Of a stretch of 64,000 nt of DNA, positions 35,009-44,035 are shown piece after piece. The translations under genes and the position numbers were made by a program. Every line of letters starts with the position of its first letter. Position 1 is the first letter of the stretch. Under the pieces are notes generated by a model, which searched no databases, had not been told where the DNA came from, and worked only from the letters and a program-made list of their open reading frames with translations. Source of the DNA: Actinomyces provencensis (GTDB taxonomy: Bacteria; Actinomycetota; Actinomycetes; Actinomycetales; Actinomycetaceae); assembly GCF_900155435.1 (NCBI RefSeq), contig NZ_LT700212.1:1112771-1176770 (forward strand), given 5' to 3'.

Positions 35009-36168
35009 GTCGATCGCCCTGGCCAAGGTCCGGCTGAGGCTGGTCCACGAGTTCCAGACCAGCTCGCACCGCAAGGACCACCTCGACCACATCCTCGTGC
35101 GCCTCACGGACGCCGACGGCACGGTCGGATGGGGGGGAGATCGCCTCCCCCTCGGACCCCTACTACTGCGCGGAGACGGTCGACACCGCGTGGTTGGTGG
35201 CCACCCACTACCTGGCGCCCTCCGTTCTCGGCACCGAGGCCGCGACCCCGGGAGAACTCGAGGACAGCTGGCGCAGGATCCGCGGCCACGAGTTCGCCAA
35301 GGCGGGCTTCTCCATCGCCGCCTGGTCACTGTGGACCGCGCAGCAGGGAGTCCCCCTCGCCCGGGCGCTGGGGGGCACCCGCGAGGAGGTGGTGGCCGGT
35401 GTCTCGCTCGGCATCGAGAAGACCGTCGACGACCTCCTCGTCCAGGTGCAGGCACAGGTCGACGCCGGGTACCAGCGCATCAAGCTCAAGATCGCCCCGG
35501 GATGGGACCTCGAGCCCGTCGCCGCGGTGCGCTCCGCCTTCCCCGACCACGACGTGCACGTCGACGCCAACGGCGCATACGGGAGCGACGAGGAGACCTT
35601 CTCCCACCTGAGGAGACTGGACGACTTCCGCCTCACGATGATCGAGCAGCCCTTCGCCCCGCGTGACTTCACCTCCCATGCGCGACTGCAGTCGGTGATG
35701 GGGACCCCGGTCTGCCTCGACGAGTCGGTCGTGACCGTCGACGACCTCCACACGATGCTCGCCCTGAAGGCGGGGCGCATCGTCAACATCAAGGTCTCCC
35801 GCGTGGGCGGTCTCTCCGCTGCCCGCCGCTTGCACGACATCGCCCAGGAGGACGGCATCCCCGTCTGGTGCGGGGGAATGCACGAGTTCGGCATCGGGCG
35901 CGCCGCCAACGTGGCCCTGTCCTCCCTGCCCGGATTCGTCCTCCCCTCCGACGTCTCGGCATCCTCGAAGTACTTCCTGCGCGACATCATCGACCCTCCC
36001 ATCACGGCCGACCACGGCGTCGTCCGGGTCCCCACCACCCCAGGACTGGGCGTGCACGTGGACCGCGGATGGATGGACGCCCACACCCTTGAGTCGATCG
36101 AGCTGGACGTCAACCATCCGGATGGGCGGGAGACGACACCAACAGAGAGAAGTGCGCCATGGCAGTGA
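34998..36168 (+). pseudogene. N-acylamino-acid (N-succinylamino-acid) racemase / MenC-like enolase-superfamily enzyme, frameshifted
   Basis: The enzyme is complete except for one frameshift. Frame 3 encodes the start (MRIESIALAKVRLRLVHEFQ to DGTVGWG), then frame 1 continues from EIASPSDPYYCAETVDT to the stop. The lesion is a seven-G run at 35131-35137; six Gs would restore GWGEIASP. The corrected 389-residue protein shows the catalytic KLK (Lys162, Lys164), metal ligands Asp189, Glu216, Asp241, and Lys265 (NIKVSRVGG). The ending GMHEFGIGRAANVALSSLPG matches N-succinylamino-acid racemases more than plain OSB synthases. The function would be to convert N-succinyl-D- to L-amino acids. It is probably inactive in this sequence unless the run is a read error or slips during expression. 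It overlaps the SIS gene and the aminotransferase gene. Confidence 0.8.
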
Positions 36169-37148
36169 CAGTTCTGGCGGAGGCCGATCCCACCGCCCTC
36201 TTCCACTCCACCGCGCAGCCCGGGGGGACCCACCGGGACCCCTCCATCGGGGAGGTCCTCAGGTTCGTCGATCCGAGCAGCACCGATGTGAGCGTCTTCG
36301 ACCTCGGGCTGCTGCGGGGGGACGGCATCTTCGAGGCCACCGAGGTGAACCACGGCGTGGCCCTGGCACTGCGTCTGCACGTGCGCCGCCTGGGCCTCTC
36401 TGCGCGGATCGCCGACCTGCCGCCCATTGACGAGGACGCCTGGGTCGAAGCGCTCTCCGATGTCGTCGCCCGCTACGACGCCGACCAGCCCGGCATGCTG
36501 AAGGTCATCGTCACCAGGGGCGCCGACGGCTCCACGAATCCCGGCAAGGAACAGGATCCGGGCGTGCCCCATGTCTGGGTCTTCATCGACGAAAAGCTTC
36601 CCAGTGAGGCCAAACCCGAGCAGATCAGCGTCATCACCCTCTCGCGCGAGATCGTGAGGGACTCCGTCGAGCGCGCCCCCTGGCTGTTGCTCGGCGCCAA
36701 GACCCTCTCCTACGCCACGAACATGTCGATCGGACGCGAAGCGGCCCGGCGGGGCTGCGACAACGCGATCCTCACCACCATGGACGGCTATGTCCTGGAG
36801 GGTCCCCGCTCCAATGTGATCGTGCGCAATGGACAGTCCCTGCTCACCCCGGACCCGCGCATCGGCATCCTGCACGGGACCACGCAGCAGGAGATGTTCG
36901 CCTACGCCGCGTCCCAGGGCCTCACCGTCGGGTACGGGGACCTGACGGTGGAGGAACTGCGTCAGGCGGAGCAGATCTGGATGACGGGGGGCTCCACCGT
37001 GCAGGCGGTCACCGAGCTGGACGGCGTGCCGGTGCCCACCGACCTGGCCTTCACGCGCGCAGCCAACGAGTACATGCGCACCCAGCGGGCGGCGGTCGAT
37101 GCGTACACGCTGACGGCCCCGAGCCCGTTCGACCAGGACCGGGACTGA
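36159..37148 (+). CDS. Class-IV PLP aminotransferase (D-amino-acid transaminase / branched-chain type)
   Basis: A 329-residue fold-type IV aminotransferase. The PLP Lys is in LLGAKTLSYATNMSIGREA (about residue 187); VLEGPRSNVIV and GILHGTTQQEMF complete the cofactor pocket. Members include D-amino-acid transaminase, branched-chain transaminase and aminodeoxychorismate lyase. The operon context (GNAT, SIS, racemase) favours a D-amino-acid transaminase, but this is inference. It overlaps the racemase gene by 10 nt. The 67-nt gap to the convergent carotenoid operon has no obvious hairpin. Confidence 0.75.
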   Translation: MAVTVLAEADPTALFHSTAQPGGTHRDPSIGEVLRFVDPSSTDVSVFDLGLLRGDGIFEATEVNHGVALALRLHVRRLGLSARIADLPPIDEDAWVEALSDVVARYDADQPGMLKVIVTRGADGSTNPGKEQDPGVPHVWVFIDEKLPSEAKPEQISVITLSREIVRDSVERAPWLLLGAKTLSYATNMSIGREAARRGCDNAILTTMDGYVLEGPRSNVIVRNGQSLLTPDPRIGILHGTTQQEMFAYAASQGLTVGYGDLTVEELRQAEQIWMTGGSTVQAVTELDGVPVPTDLAFTRAANEYMRTQRAAVDAYTLTAPSPFDQDRD

Positions 37149-37214
37149 GACCACCCGCATCCCCCCGGTCGGAGGCGGCACCGGCGGGACCATCTCCCGC
37201 CGGGCCCCGACCCC

Positions 37215-38102
37215 TCACGTGGGCAGGTACCCGTTGACGGCGGCGATGACCACCAGTGTCACCAGGAACCCGACCACGTAGTTCAGCCAGAGGAAGCGCA
37301 CCCATCCGGCGTGGGCAGCTGCCGAGTCCTCGTCGGTGACGTTCCACCAGGGCAGGACGGAGACCGCGTAGACCAGGCACAGGGGCGCCACCCATCGGGC
37401 CGCGCCTCCCGCGAGGAGCAGCAGCAGGGCCGCCAGGACGTACCCGGCTGCCGCGACGCGCACCGTCGCCCGGGCACCGATCTGCGTGGCCACCGACCCC
37501 AGCCCCGCCTCCCGGTCGGGGATCACGTCCTGGACCGCACCGAAGGCCTGGGAGGCCATGCCCCACAGGAAGAAGGCCACCAGGGGTGCGACCACCTCTC
37601 GCGAGGCAAGGGGCGTCGACGTGGAGGGCGCTGCCGCTGCGAGACCCACCAGTGCCGGTCCCACGAAGTGGGTCGCGGATGTGGCCGAGTCCAGGAAGGG
37701 GATCTCCTTGAAGCGCAGGTGGGGAGCCGAGTAGGCCACCACCGCGAAGAGGACCACGGCCAGGACCACCGCGGCCACCGGCCCCGCGAGGACGGCCAGT
37801 GCCACCGCCCACGGCACCGTGGTCGCGACGACTGCGACGAGGACGGTGCGGTGCTGGCGCCGAGGCACCAGAGCGCCCTCGACCCCACCCTTGCGGGGGT
37901 TGAGCAGGTCGGACTCGTGGTCGAAGACGTCATTGATGCCGTACATCGCCAGGTTGTACGGGATGAGGAAGAAGAGGGTCCCCACCACCAGCGTGGCGTC
38001 CACCTGCCGGGTCAGCAGCCACAGGACCAGGGCGAAGGGGTAGGCCGTGTTGATCCACGACAGCGGCCGCGACGCTGCGAACAACATCTTCACAGTGCTC
38101 AT
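37215..38102 (-). CDS. crtEb: UbiA-family prenyltransferase, lycopene elongase (CrtEb-like)
   Basis: A 295-residue polytopic UbiA-type prenyltransferase. The prenyl-diphosphate motifs are NDVFDHESD (about residues 57-65) and DVIPDREAG (about 193-201). At the end of a C50 carotenoid operon this enzyme adds C5 units to lycopene (CrtEb in Corynebacterium, CrtE2 in Micrococcus), giving flavuxanthin-type intermediates; the exact product is not predictable. The start overlaps the cyclase stop by 4 nt. It is the last gene of the operon idi-crtE-crtB-crtI-cyclase-elongase; AT-poor, no frameshift. Its stop faces the aminotransferase gene 67 nt away. Confidence 0.8.
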   Translation of the reverse strand: MSTVKMLFAASRPLSWINTAYPFALVLWLLTRQVDATLVVGTLFFLIPYNLAMYGINDVFDHESDLLNPRKGGVEGALVPRRQHRTVLVAVVATTVPWAVALAVLAGPVAAVVLAVVLFAVVAYSAPHLRFKEIPFLDSATSATHFVGPALVGLAAAAPSTSTPLASREVVAPLVAFFLWGMASQAFGAVQDVIPDREAGLGSVATQIGARATVRVAAAGYVLAALLLLLAGGAARWVAPLCLVYAVSVLPWWNVTDEDSAAAHAGWVRFLWLNYVVGFLVTLVVIAAVNGYLPT

Positions 38103-38866
38103 CGGCGTGTTCCCTCCTGGGTCCCTGTCGGAGCGCCGTGCGGGTGGCGGGCTCCACCGAGACGCCGCAGCAGCACCGGGGCCAGAGCAGCGGTGAGGAC
38201 GATGTAGGCGAAGTCCTCCAACGGGGCGAGCCCGATGCGCAGACCGGAGGTGAGCGCCCAGTCGTAGGCGATGATCCCGAAGTGGATCAGTAGTGAGTCG
38301 AAGAAGGCCGTCAGCAGCGCGAGGACAGCGAGTGTCGCCCTCGTCGACGGGTCCCCGGGGCTGCGCCCGACGCCTCTCCCCCACAGGACGGCCAGCGCGA
38401 GGGCGGGTGCCAGGAAGGCGGCATCGAGGACGAGGTAGGTCAGTGACGCGCCGCCGCCGTGCCAGTGGCTCGACACCACGAGGACCGGGACGAGGACGAG
38501 CGCCGCAGCCACGGGCAGGAGCTCCACGACACGTGCCCGGCGTCCGCCCTCCCCGAGCAGGCGGGTGGCCGCGGAGTCGACCACCAGCGTGAGGTGGGAG
38601 AGGAAGGCGAGGAAGAGGACCTCTTCCACGGGGAGTTCGTGGGCCAGCAGCCACCCCGTCTGCCAGGGCCCCGCCCCGCGCAGGAAGATCCCCCACCCGA
38701 TCCCCGCCAGGTCCCACAGGAGCAGGACCACGACACACAGGGCAATGGTGGCCAACGCGGGGCGCGGGGTGCGGAACACGGCGAGTCGCCACCGGCGGTC
38801 CACGAGGAGCATGCAGGCGGCCGAGCACAGGAGGAAGCCTCCGTAGAACCAGCCCGTGCCGCTCAA
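38099..38866 (-). CDS. Fused two-domain C50 carotenoid / lycopene cyclase (CrtYe-CrtYf-like)
   Basis: A 255-residue membrane protein with two lycopene-cyclase domains in one chain. Domain 1 (residues ~1-115) ends in the PVEEVLFLAFLSHLTLVVDS-type motif; domain 2 (residues ~125-230) carries RIGLAPLEDFAYIVLTAALA. In Corynebacterium and Micrococcus the two halves are separate genes (crtYe/crtYf or crtYg/crtYh) and form a heterodimer; here they are fused. It should cyclise the ends of the C50 chain, epsilon or gamma type unknown. The start overlaps the crtI stop and its own stop overlaps the crtEb start, both by 4 nt. Confidence 0.8.
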   Translation of the reverse strand: MSGTGWFYGGFLLCSAACMLLVDRRWRLAVFRTPRPALATIALCVVVLLLWDLAGIGWGIFLRGAGPWQTGWLLAHELPVEEVLFLAFLSHLTLVVDSAATRLLGEGGRRARVVELLPVAAALVLVPVLVVSSHWHGGGASLTYLVLDAAFLAPALALAVLWGRGVGRSPGDPSTRATLAVLALLTAFFDSLLIHFGIIAYDWALTSGLRIGLAPLEDFAYIVLTAALAPVLLRRLGGARHPHGAPTGTQEGTRR

Positions 38867-40683
38867 GACGTGCCCCCGATGAGCGGGCCCCCGGGCACCG
38901 CTCCCCCGGGGAACGGATCCCCGACGGGTTCGGACCCGCTGCGCCCGGGGGCGTGGGCCGACTCCAATGCCGCGACCGAGTCCATCGGCAGCGGACCCGC
39001 CGCGGTGCGTGGTCGAGCAGGGGCGGGCGGTTCGGGAAGCGGGCCCGCAGACGTGTCGCCGTGGAGTCGCTTGAGGACGTTCTCCGCGCTGATGAGGGCC
39101 ATGGGGACACCGATGCCCGGGGTCGTCGTCTGCCCGGCGTGGAGCAGCCCGTCGACCCGGCGCGAGGCCGATCCCGCGCGGAGGAAGGCGGACTGGGACA
39201 GCGTGTGGGCCGGTCCCAGGGCGTTGCCGTGGCGGGAGTGGTGGAGCAGGGCGTGGTCCGCGGGTCCCAGGGTGACCCGGGTGCGGATGCGACCGGCGAG
39301 GTCGGGGATGCCGGCCCAGGTCGCCACCTGTTCGACGGCGCGGTCGACGGCCTCCTCGACCTCGGCGTCCCCGGGCACGTCCCCCGTCCCGTGCCCGCGG
39401 GTGATGGAGCCGTGTCCGATTCCCTCGTCAGCGGCCACGGGCACCAGGAGGAAGAGCGTCTCGCAGCCCGGTGGCGCGGCATCTGCGTCCGTGACGCCCG
39501 CGCGACAGGCGTAGACCGAGGCCGGGTCCGGGACGCGGGGCCCTCCACCGAAGATCGCGGCGAAGTTCTCCTGCCAGTCGTCGGTGAAGAAGAAGGAGTG
39601 GTGGGCGAGCTCGGGCAGTTCCCCCTCCACGCCGAGCATCGCCAGGACCGTCCCGATCCCGTCGGTGGAGTGTTCCCAGTAGCGCGGGGAGTGGGACCGC
39701 AGGTGGGCGGGTAGGAGCGCGGTCTCCGTGTGCCACAGGTCAGCCGTGGACACCACGACGTCACCCGCCACGTCGACCGCCCGCCCGTCCCCGTGCCCGT
39801 CCCTGTCCCTGTCCCTGATCCTGATCCTCAGTCCCGTCACCGTGGCGCGGGTCCTGCCCCTGCCACCTGGACGGGTGAGGATCTCCTCGACCTCGCAGCG
39901 GGTGTGGATGCGGACTCCGGCCGCCAGGACCACGTCCCTCACGGCATCCACGACACGTCGCATCCCCCCGCGGGGGTGGAAGACCCCCTGCTCCAGGTCC
40001 AGGTGGGTCATCAGGTGGTACATCGAGGGCGCCATGGAGGGCGCGGTCGAGAGGAACACCGCGTGGAAGGTGAGCATCTGGCGCAGCACGGGGTCCTGGA
40101 CCACCCGGGACGCCTGGGTCTCCAGCGACTCCGTGAGCAGGCGCACCAGACGTGGGAGGCCGACGAGGACGTCCCTGTTGAGCCAGGGCAGCACGGACTG
40201 GAAGTTCGTGTGGAGGAAGTTGTCCATGGCCAGGGAGTAGGTCTCCCCCGCCGAGGCCAGGTGTGCCCGCACGGCGGCACCCGCGCCGGGTTCGCGTCCC
40301 TCGAAGAGCTCCACGACGCGTTCAACCCCGGAGCGGACGTCCACGGGATCCCTCCTGCCGGCGAAGAGGCGGTAGGCGGGGTCGAGGGCGACGAGGTCGA
40401 GGTGGTCCTCCACCCGTGAACCCATCAGCGCGAAGAAGTGCTCGAAGACCTCCGGCATGAGGTACCAGGTGGGACCCGTGTCGAAACGGAAACCGTCGAC
40501 GCGGATCTCACCGACCTTGCCACCCACGTCCGGGCCACGGTCGAAGAGGTCCACCTCGTACCCGTCGCGGGCCAGGAGCCCCGCGGTGGCCAGGCCCGCC
40601 AGGCCTCCCCCGATGACCAGGGCGTGGGGTGGCGCACCGCTGGCGGGACGCCGGGTGACGTGGGGGTGCCGGGTGCTCCTCAT
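38863..40683 (-). CDS. crtI: Phytoene desaturase
   Basis: A 606-residue CrtI-type FAD enzyme. The dinucleotide fold is ALVIGGGLAGLATAGLLARD at the N-terminus, FDTGPTWYLMPEVFEHFFAL is a CrtI hallmark, and the C-terminal FAD motif is VDGLLHAGQTTTPGIGVPMA. It desaturates phytoene to lycopene. An unusual basic/acidic repeat (RIRIRDRDRDGHGDGR, about residue 290) and a long Pro/Ala-rich C-terminal tail (about 560-606) are additions to the family length of ~500. GGGAGG lies 6 nt upstream of the ATG. It lies 67 nt downstream of crtB and is followed by the cyclase with a 4-nt overlap. Confidence 0.9.
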   Translation of the reverse strand: MRSTRHPHVTRRPASGAPPHALVIGGGLAGLATAGLLARDGYEVDLFDRGPDVGGKVGEIRVDGFRFDTGPTWYLMPEVFEHFFALMGSRVEDHLDLVALDPAYRLFAGRRDPVDVRSGVERVVELFEGREPGAGAAVRAHLASAGETYSLAMDNFLHTNFQSVLPWLNRDVLVGLPRLVRLLTESLETQASRVVQDPVLRQMLTFHAVFLSTAPSMAPSMYHLMTHLDLEQGVFHPRGGMRRVVDAVRDVVLAAGVRIHTRCEVEEILTRPGGRGRTRATVTGLRIRIRDRDRDGHGDGRAVDVAGDVVVSTADLWHTETALLPAHLRSHSPRYWEHSTDGIGTVLAMLGVEGELPELAHHSFFFTDDWQENFAAIFGGGPRVPDPASVYACRAGVTDADAAPPGCETLFLLVPVAADEGIGHGSITRGHGTGDVPGDAEVEEAVDRAVEQVATWAGIPDLAGRIRTRVTLGPADHALLHHSRHGNALGPAHTLSQSAFLRAGSASRRVDGLLHAGQTTTPGIGVPMALISAENVLKRLHGDTSAGPLPEPPAPARPRTAAGPLPMDSVAALESAHAPGRSGSEPVGDPFPGGAVPGGPLIGGTS

Positions 40684-40750
40684 CGCGTGCCTCCCGCTAC
40701 CGGCCGGGCAGGCCTTCCTGCTCCGATGCCGGGTACGGACACGTCCTCCC

Positions 40751-41608
40751 TCAGGAATGCCCGTGTGCCACCAGCACCGCCTTGCGTGTGTCGGGCACCC
40801 TCACGCGCGTGCGGGCGAGGTCCCGGGCAGGTGTCGCGGCGATGCGGTCGTTGAGTTCACCGAAGAGGAGGTGCGCGGTCCGCACAGCGGCCCGGCTGGA
40901 GTCGGGCAACTGGGCGATGGCTGCGTCGGCGGCCCGCAGGTTCTCGTCGATCTCCGTGACGAGGCGGGACTTGGTCGCCTCGTCGAGCGTGTCGGGCGTG
41001 ACGCCGGGGAAGTAGGTGCGGCCCAGCTCCCCCGAGTCGGTGGAGATGTCCCTGAGGAAGTTCACCTTCTGGAAGGCGGCCCCGAGGCGCTCGGCCCCCG
41101 GGCGCAGACGCACCCAGGCCTCCTCCCGGTCGGGTTGGTCGTGGAGGAAGCAGCGCAGGCACATGAGGCCCACGACCTCAGCGGAGCCGTGGACGTACTC
41201 CTCCAGGCTTCCCCGGTCGTGTGCGCTGCGTGTCAGGTCCGCCCGCATGGAGTCGAAGAACGGGCCCACGAGGTCTGCGGTGATACCCACCCTCCGGGCG
41301 GTGAGTGCGAAGGCGTGGATGACGAGGTCGGTGGAGAACCCGCGCGGGATGGCGGCGAGGACGTCCTGCTCGTAGCGGTCCAGGACCGTCCTGACCTCCT
41401 GGGTGGGCAGGTCCGCGCAGGCCCCGTCCACGACCTCGTCGGCGACGCGCACCATGGCGTAGACGTCGCGCACCGCGGTGCGCACCGGCTCCCGCAGGAG
41501 TCGCACGGCCACGCCCAAGGAGGTCGAGTACTGCCCGATGACGACGGCGGCCGCCTCGTGCGCGGCACGCTCAAAGAGCCGTGCGGGAGTGGAGGTGGGA
41601 CGTGTCAT
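40751..41608 (-). CDS. crtB: Phytoene synthase
   Basis: A 285-residue squalene/phytoene synthase. The two Asp-rich motifs are visible: RVADEVVDG (about residue 54) and NFLRDISTD (about 183). It condenses two GGPP molecules to phytoene. SMRADLTRSAHDRGSLEEYV and AEVVGLMCLRCF are also typical of the family. The ATG at 41608 overlaps the crtE stop by 4 nt. The 67-nt gap to crtI is the only real gap in the operon. GGPP supply depends on crtE, which is damaged in this sequence. Confidence 0.9.
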   Translation of the reverse strand: MTRPTSTPARLFERAAHEAAAVVIGQYSTSLGVAVRLLREPVRTAVRDVYAMVRVADEVVDGACADLPTQEVRTVLDRYEQDVLAAIPRGFSTDLVIHAFALTARRVGITADLVGPFFDSMRADLTRSAHDRGSLEEYVHGSAEVVGLMCLRCFLHDQPDREEAWVRLRPGAERLGAAFQKVNFLRDISTDSGELGRTYFPGVTPDTLDEATKSRLVTEIDENLRAADAAIAQLPDSSRAAVRTAHLLFGELNDRIAATPARDLARTRVRVPDTRKAVLVAHGHS

Positions 41609-42655
41609 CGGCTCCGTGCCTCCAGGGTGTCGGTCAGTGCCACGAGTGCCCGGGCCAGTGGCTCCGGGACGCTGGGATGGGTGAAGTGGGTGCGGGCCGA
41701 GTCGTGCAGTGCCGCGGAGAGCTCCCGGGCATGGTCGTCTGCGCCGCTGGAGACGATGACCTCACATGCGAGGTGCTCCGCCCCGTCGGGGTCCCCCCCG
41801 TCCCAGGTCGTCCCAGATCGACGGCCAACGCGCATCGCGGGCGGCGGCCCACACGGTGAGCACCGTGTGCTTGCGGCGCCTGAGATCCGAGGAGGTGGAC
41901 TTGCCGGTGAGTCCGGGGTCTCCCACGGTGCCGAGCAGGTCGTCCACGACCTGGAAGGCGCCCCCGAGGTCCCGGGCGCCGGCGGCCAGCTGCGCGGTGG
42001 GCGTCGGGCCCAGGCCCCCGAGGACCGCGCCGCAGGCGATGGGCGCCTCGAAGGAGTAGACCCCGGTCTTCAGGCGGGCCAGGTCCAACAGGTCCTCCTC
42101 ACGGGGACGTGCGGCGGGGGTGGTCGAGATGTCCCGCAGCTGGCCCTCAGCCGTGCGTCTGAGTGCCTCGTCGACGATGTCCACGACACGCGACATGGAG
42201 GGGTCGGCATCCGCGAGCAGGCGGTAGGCGCCGGTGAGCGCCAGGTCCCCGGTGATGATCGCCGCCGAGGCCCCGGTGTGGGTCGCATCGGTGTCCCCGC
42301 CGTCGCGGGCCACACCCATGAGGGCGGCCGCGACGGTGGGACGCCCTCGTCACTGGACGTCACGGTCCATGATGTCGTCGTGGATGAGGAATCCGGTGTG
42401 GAGGATCTCGAAGGCGGCCCCGACACCGGCTGCCGCGGCCAGGGTCGCGGGATCCATCCGCGTGCCCGCGCCGGTGGCGACCGTGAGGACGAGGAGGGGT
42501 CGGATGCGTTTGCCTCCCTGGCAGGACTGGGCCAACAGGTCCCACAGACGCGTGAACGACGGGTCCGTGGCCTCCGCGCGACGCAGGTCCAGGAAGGCCT
42601 CGAGTCTGGCGTCGACGAGACCGAGGAGGTGCTCCTGCACCGAGGCCGTCGTCAT
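41605..42655 (-). pseudogene. crtE: Geranylgeranyl diphosphate synthase with nonsense codon and frameshift
   Basis: A polyprenyl diphosphate synthase in pieces. The N-part holds GGKRIRPLLVLT and the first Asp-rich motif HDDIMD, then stops at TGA (42350-42352) after RDVQ. The same frame continues after it with RGRPTVAAALMG and the second motif region VDDLLGTVGD, so the lesion is a single CGA-to-TGA change. Near the end a run of seven C (41793-41799; six expected) shifts the frame, and the true C-terminus (PDGAEHLACEVIVSS) lies in the next frame. Corrected length is about 349 residues. Intact, it would make GGPP for CrtB. With two lesions it looks inactive unless sequencing errors are involved. 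It overlaps idi and crtB by 4 nt. Confidence 0.8.
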
Positions 42656-43254
42656 TCGGGACCGTTCCACTCGTCCAGTTGCCGCACCATCCAGGGGCTG
42701 AATGCGAAGGGAGCGCCCTCGACCGCCTCTCGTACCCGTGCCAGGGGCGTCCAGGCCCACTCGGCCACCTCGTCGGGGTTGGGGGACATGTCGGGCCGGG
42801 GGTCGACCCGCAGCACGAGGACGGGGCAGAACTCGTTCTCCACCACTCCGGAGGCATCCGTGGCCCGATAGGTGAAGGCGGGCAGGACCGTCTCGAATGT
42901 CGCCGTCGGGCCGACATCGATGCCGAGCTCCTCCTCGAGGCGCCGTCGGGCCGCGTCGGACTCCGACTCGCCCGGCTGCGGGTGGCCGCACACGGAGTTG
43001 GTCCACACCCCCGGCCAGGTCGCCTTCGAGAGCGCGCGCCTGGTGAGGAGCACCTGGTCGGACGCGTCGAGGAGGTAGCAGGAGAAGGCGCGGTGCAGGG
43101 GCGTGGCGTGGGTGTGGATGTCCGCCTTCCGCGCGGAACCCGTCGGGCGTCCGTCCGGCCCGCACAGGACCACGAGCTCGTCCCCGGACTCCCCCACGGG
43201 GGCGCCGTGCACGACGGGTGTGCCACTGACCGGCTGCTCATGACGGGGCTCCAT
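42652..43254 (-). CDS. idi: Isopentenyl-diphosphate delta-isomerase, type I
   Basis: A 200-residue Nudix-fold isomerase. The catalytic Cys is in NSVCGHP (about residue 87), and RRLEEELGIDVG, NEFCPVLVLRV and EVAEWAWTPL supply the Glu residues and metal site. It interconverts IPP and DMAPP, the precursors of carotenoids. It is the first gene of the carotenoid operon; its stop overlaps the crtE start by 4 nt. The ATG at 43254 has TAGATT ending 6 nt upstream and no ribosome site, so the mRNA is probably leaderless. The N-terminal 35 residues before the fold are acidic and Gly/Ser-rich. Confidence 0.9.
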   Translation of the reverse strand: MEPRHEQPVSGTPVVHGAPVGESGDELVVLCGPDGRPTGSARKADIHTHATPLHRAFSCYLLDASDQVLLTRRALSKATWPGVWTNSVCGHPQPGESESDAARRRLEEELGIDVGPTATFETVLPAFTYRATDASGVVENEFCPVLVLRVDPRPDMSPNPDEVAEWAWTPLARVREAVEGAPFAFSPWMVRQLDEWNGPE

Positions 43255-43434
43255 TCCTGGAATCTACCCGAAGGTCCTGCGGGGTGCGCGCGCGGGACGG
43301 TGCGGCAGTTGACGGCACGGGCGCACGACGCCGCCGGCCGCGCGGGCGGGCCCGGACGCGCACAGCGGTGCTCCGCCCCGTGCCACGGTGTCGCTCCCCG
43401 GGATGTGTGCGCCCCGTCCCGGACCACCCCGGCA

Positions 43435-43469
43435 TTGGAACTGATCGCTTCTTGGAGTATGTTGTTCCC
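43435..43469 (+). promoter_or_regulatory. Promoter of the Fur-family gene, leaderless
   Basis: TTGGAA (43435-43440), 17-bp spacer, TATGTT (43458-43463), then 6 nt to ATG 43470. Half-sites GGAAC (43437-43441) and GTTCC (43464-43468) flank the core, a spaced inverted repeat that could hold the Fur-type dimer. Confidence 0.75.
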
Positions 43470-43943
43470 ATGATCAGCACACAGGTGGAGAGCGCTGAGC
43501 TGGACGCGCGCGAACAGCTGCGACGTGCCGGTCTCCGCGTGACCGCACCTCGCCTGGCCGTCCTGGAGGTCGTCTCCGGGCGTCAGCACGCCGAGACGGA
43601 CGAGATCGCCGTCGCAGTGCGCGAACGGCTCGGCTCCGTGTCCACACAGGCCGTCTACGGGGTGCTCAATGCGCTCACCGATGCCGGGCTGCTGCGCCGG
43701 GTCTCCACCGGTTCCCGCAATGCGGTGCGCTACGAGGTCCACCACCACGACAACCACCACCACCTGCTGTGCCGCGTGTGCGGCCGGCTGGAGGACGTCG
43801 CCTGCGCCGTCGGTGAGGCCCCCTGCCTGGAGGCCTCCGACGACCACGGCTTCACGATCGAGGCCGTCGACGTCCTCTTCCGCGGCGTGTGCCCGTCCTG
43901 CCGGGAACGGGCAGCTGCCGCGGAGCGTCGCGCCGGGTCCTGA
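43470..43943 (+). CDS. Fur-family regulator (FurA/PerR-like)
   Basis: A 157-residue metalloregulator. The N-terminal winged helix ([14 protein letters not shown] to [17 protein letters not shown]) is followed by the [17 protein letters not shown] metal motif and a second zinc pair (CPSC) near the C-terminus. FurA/PerR proteins repress peroxide-defence genes until oxidised; catalase follows 92 nt downstream, so it probably controls katA and itself. The protein is leaderless (ATG 43470 at the end of a strong promoter). The frame extends back to 43284 without similarity. Confidence 0.85.
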   Translation: MISTQVESAELDAREQLRRAGLRVTAPRLAVLEVVSGRQHAETDEIAVAVRERLGSVSTQAVYGVLNALTDAGLLRRVSTGSRNAVRYEVHHHDNHHHLLCRVCGRLEDVACAVGEAPCLEASDDHGFTIEAVDVLFRGVCPSCRERAAAAERRAGS

Positions 43944-44035
43944 ATCCCCGGATCCGCACCCCCATCATGTCCTGCGTCCTCCCGTCGGGAGGGCGTCACC
44001 GACCCGTCATGTCACCCAACCCAGGAGGAAACACC

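Noticed and set aside
40457-42871. 804-residue open frame antisense to crtI, crtB and crtE
   Set aside because: The opposite strand has a complete, ordered carotenoid operon; this frame has only compositional regularity.
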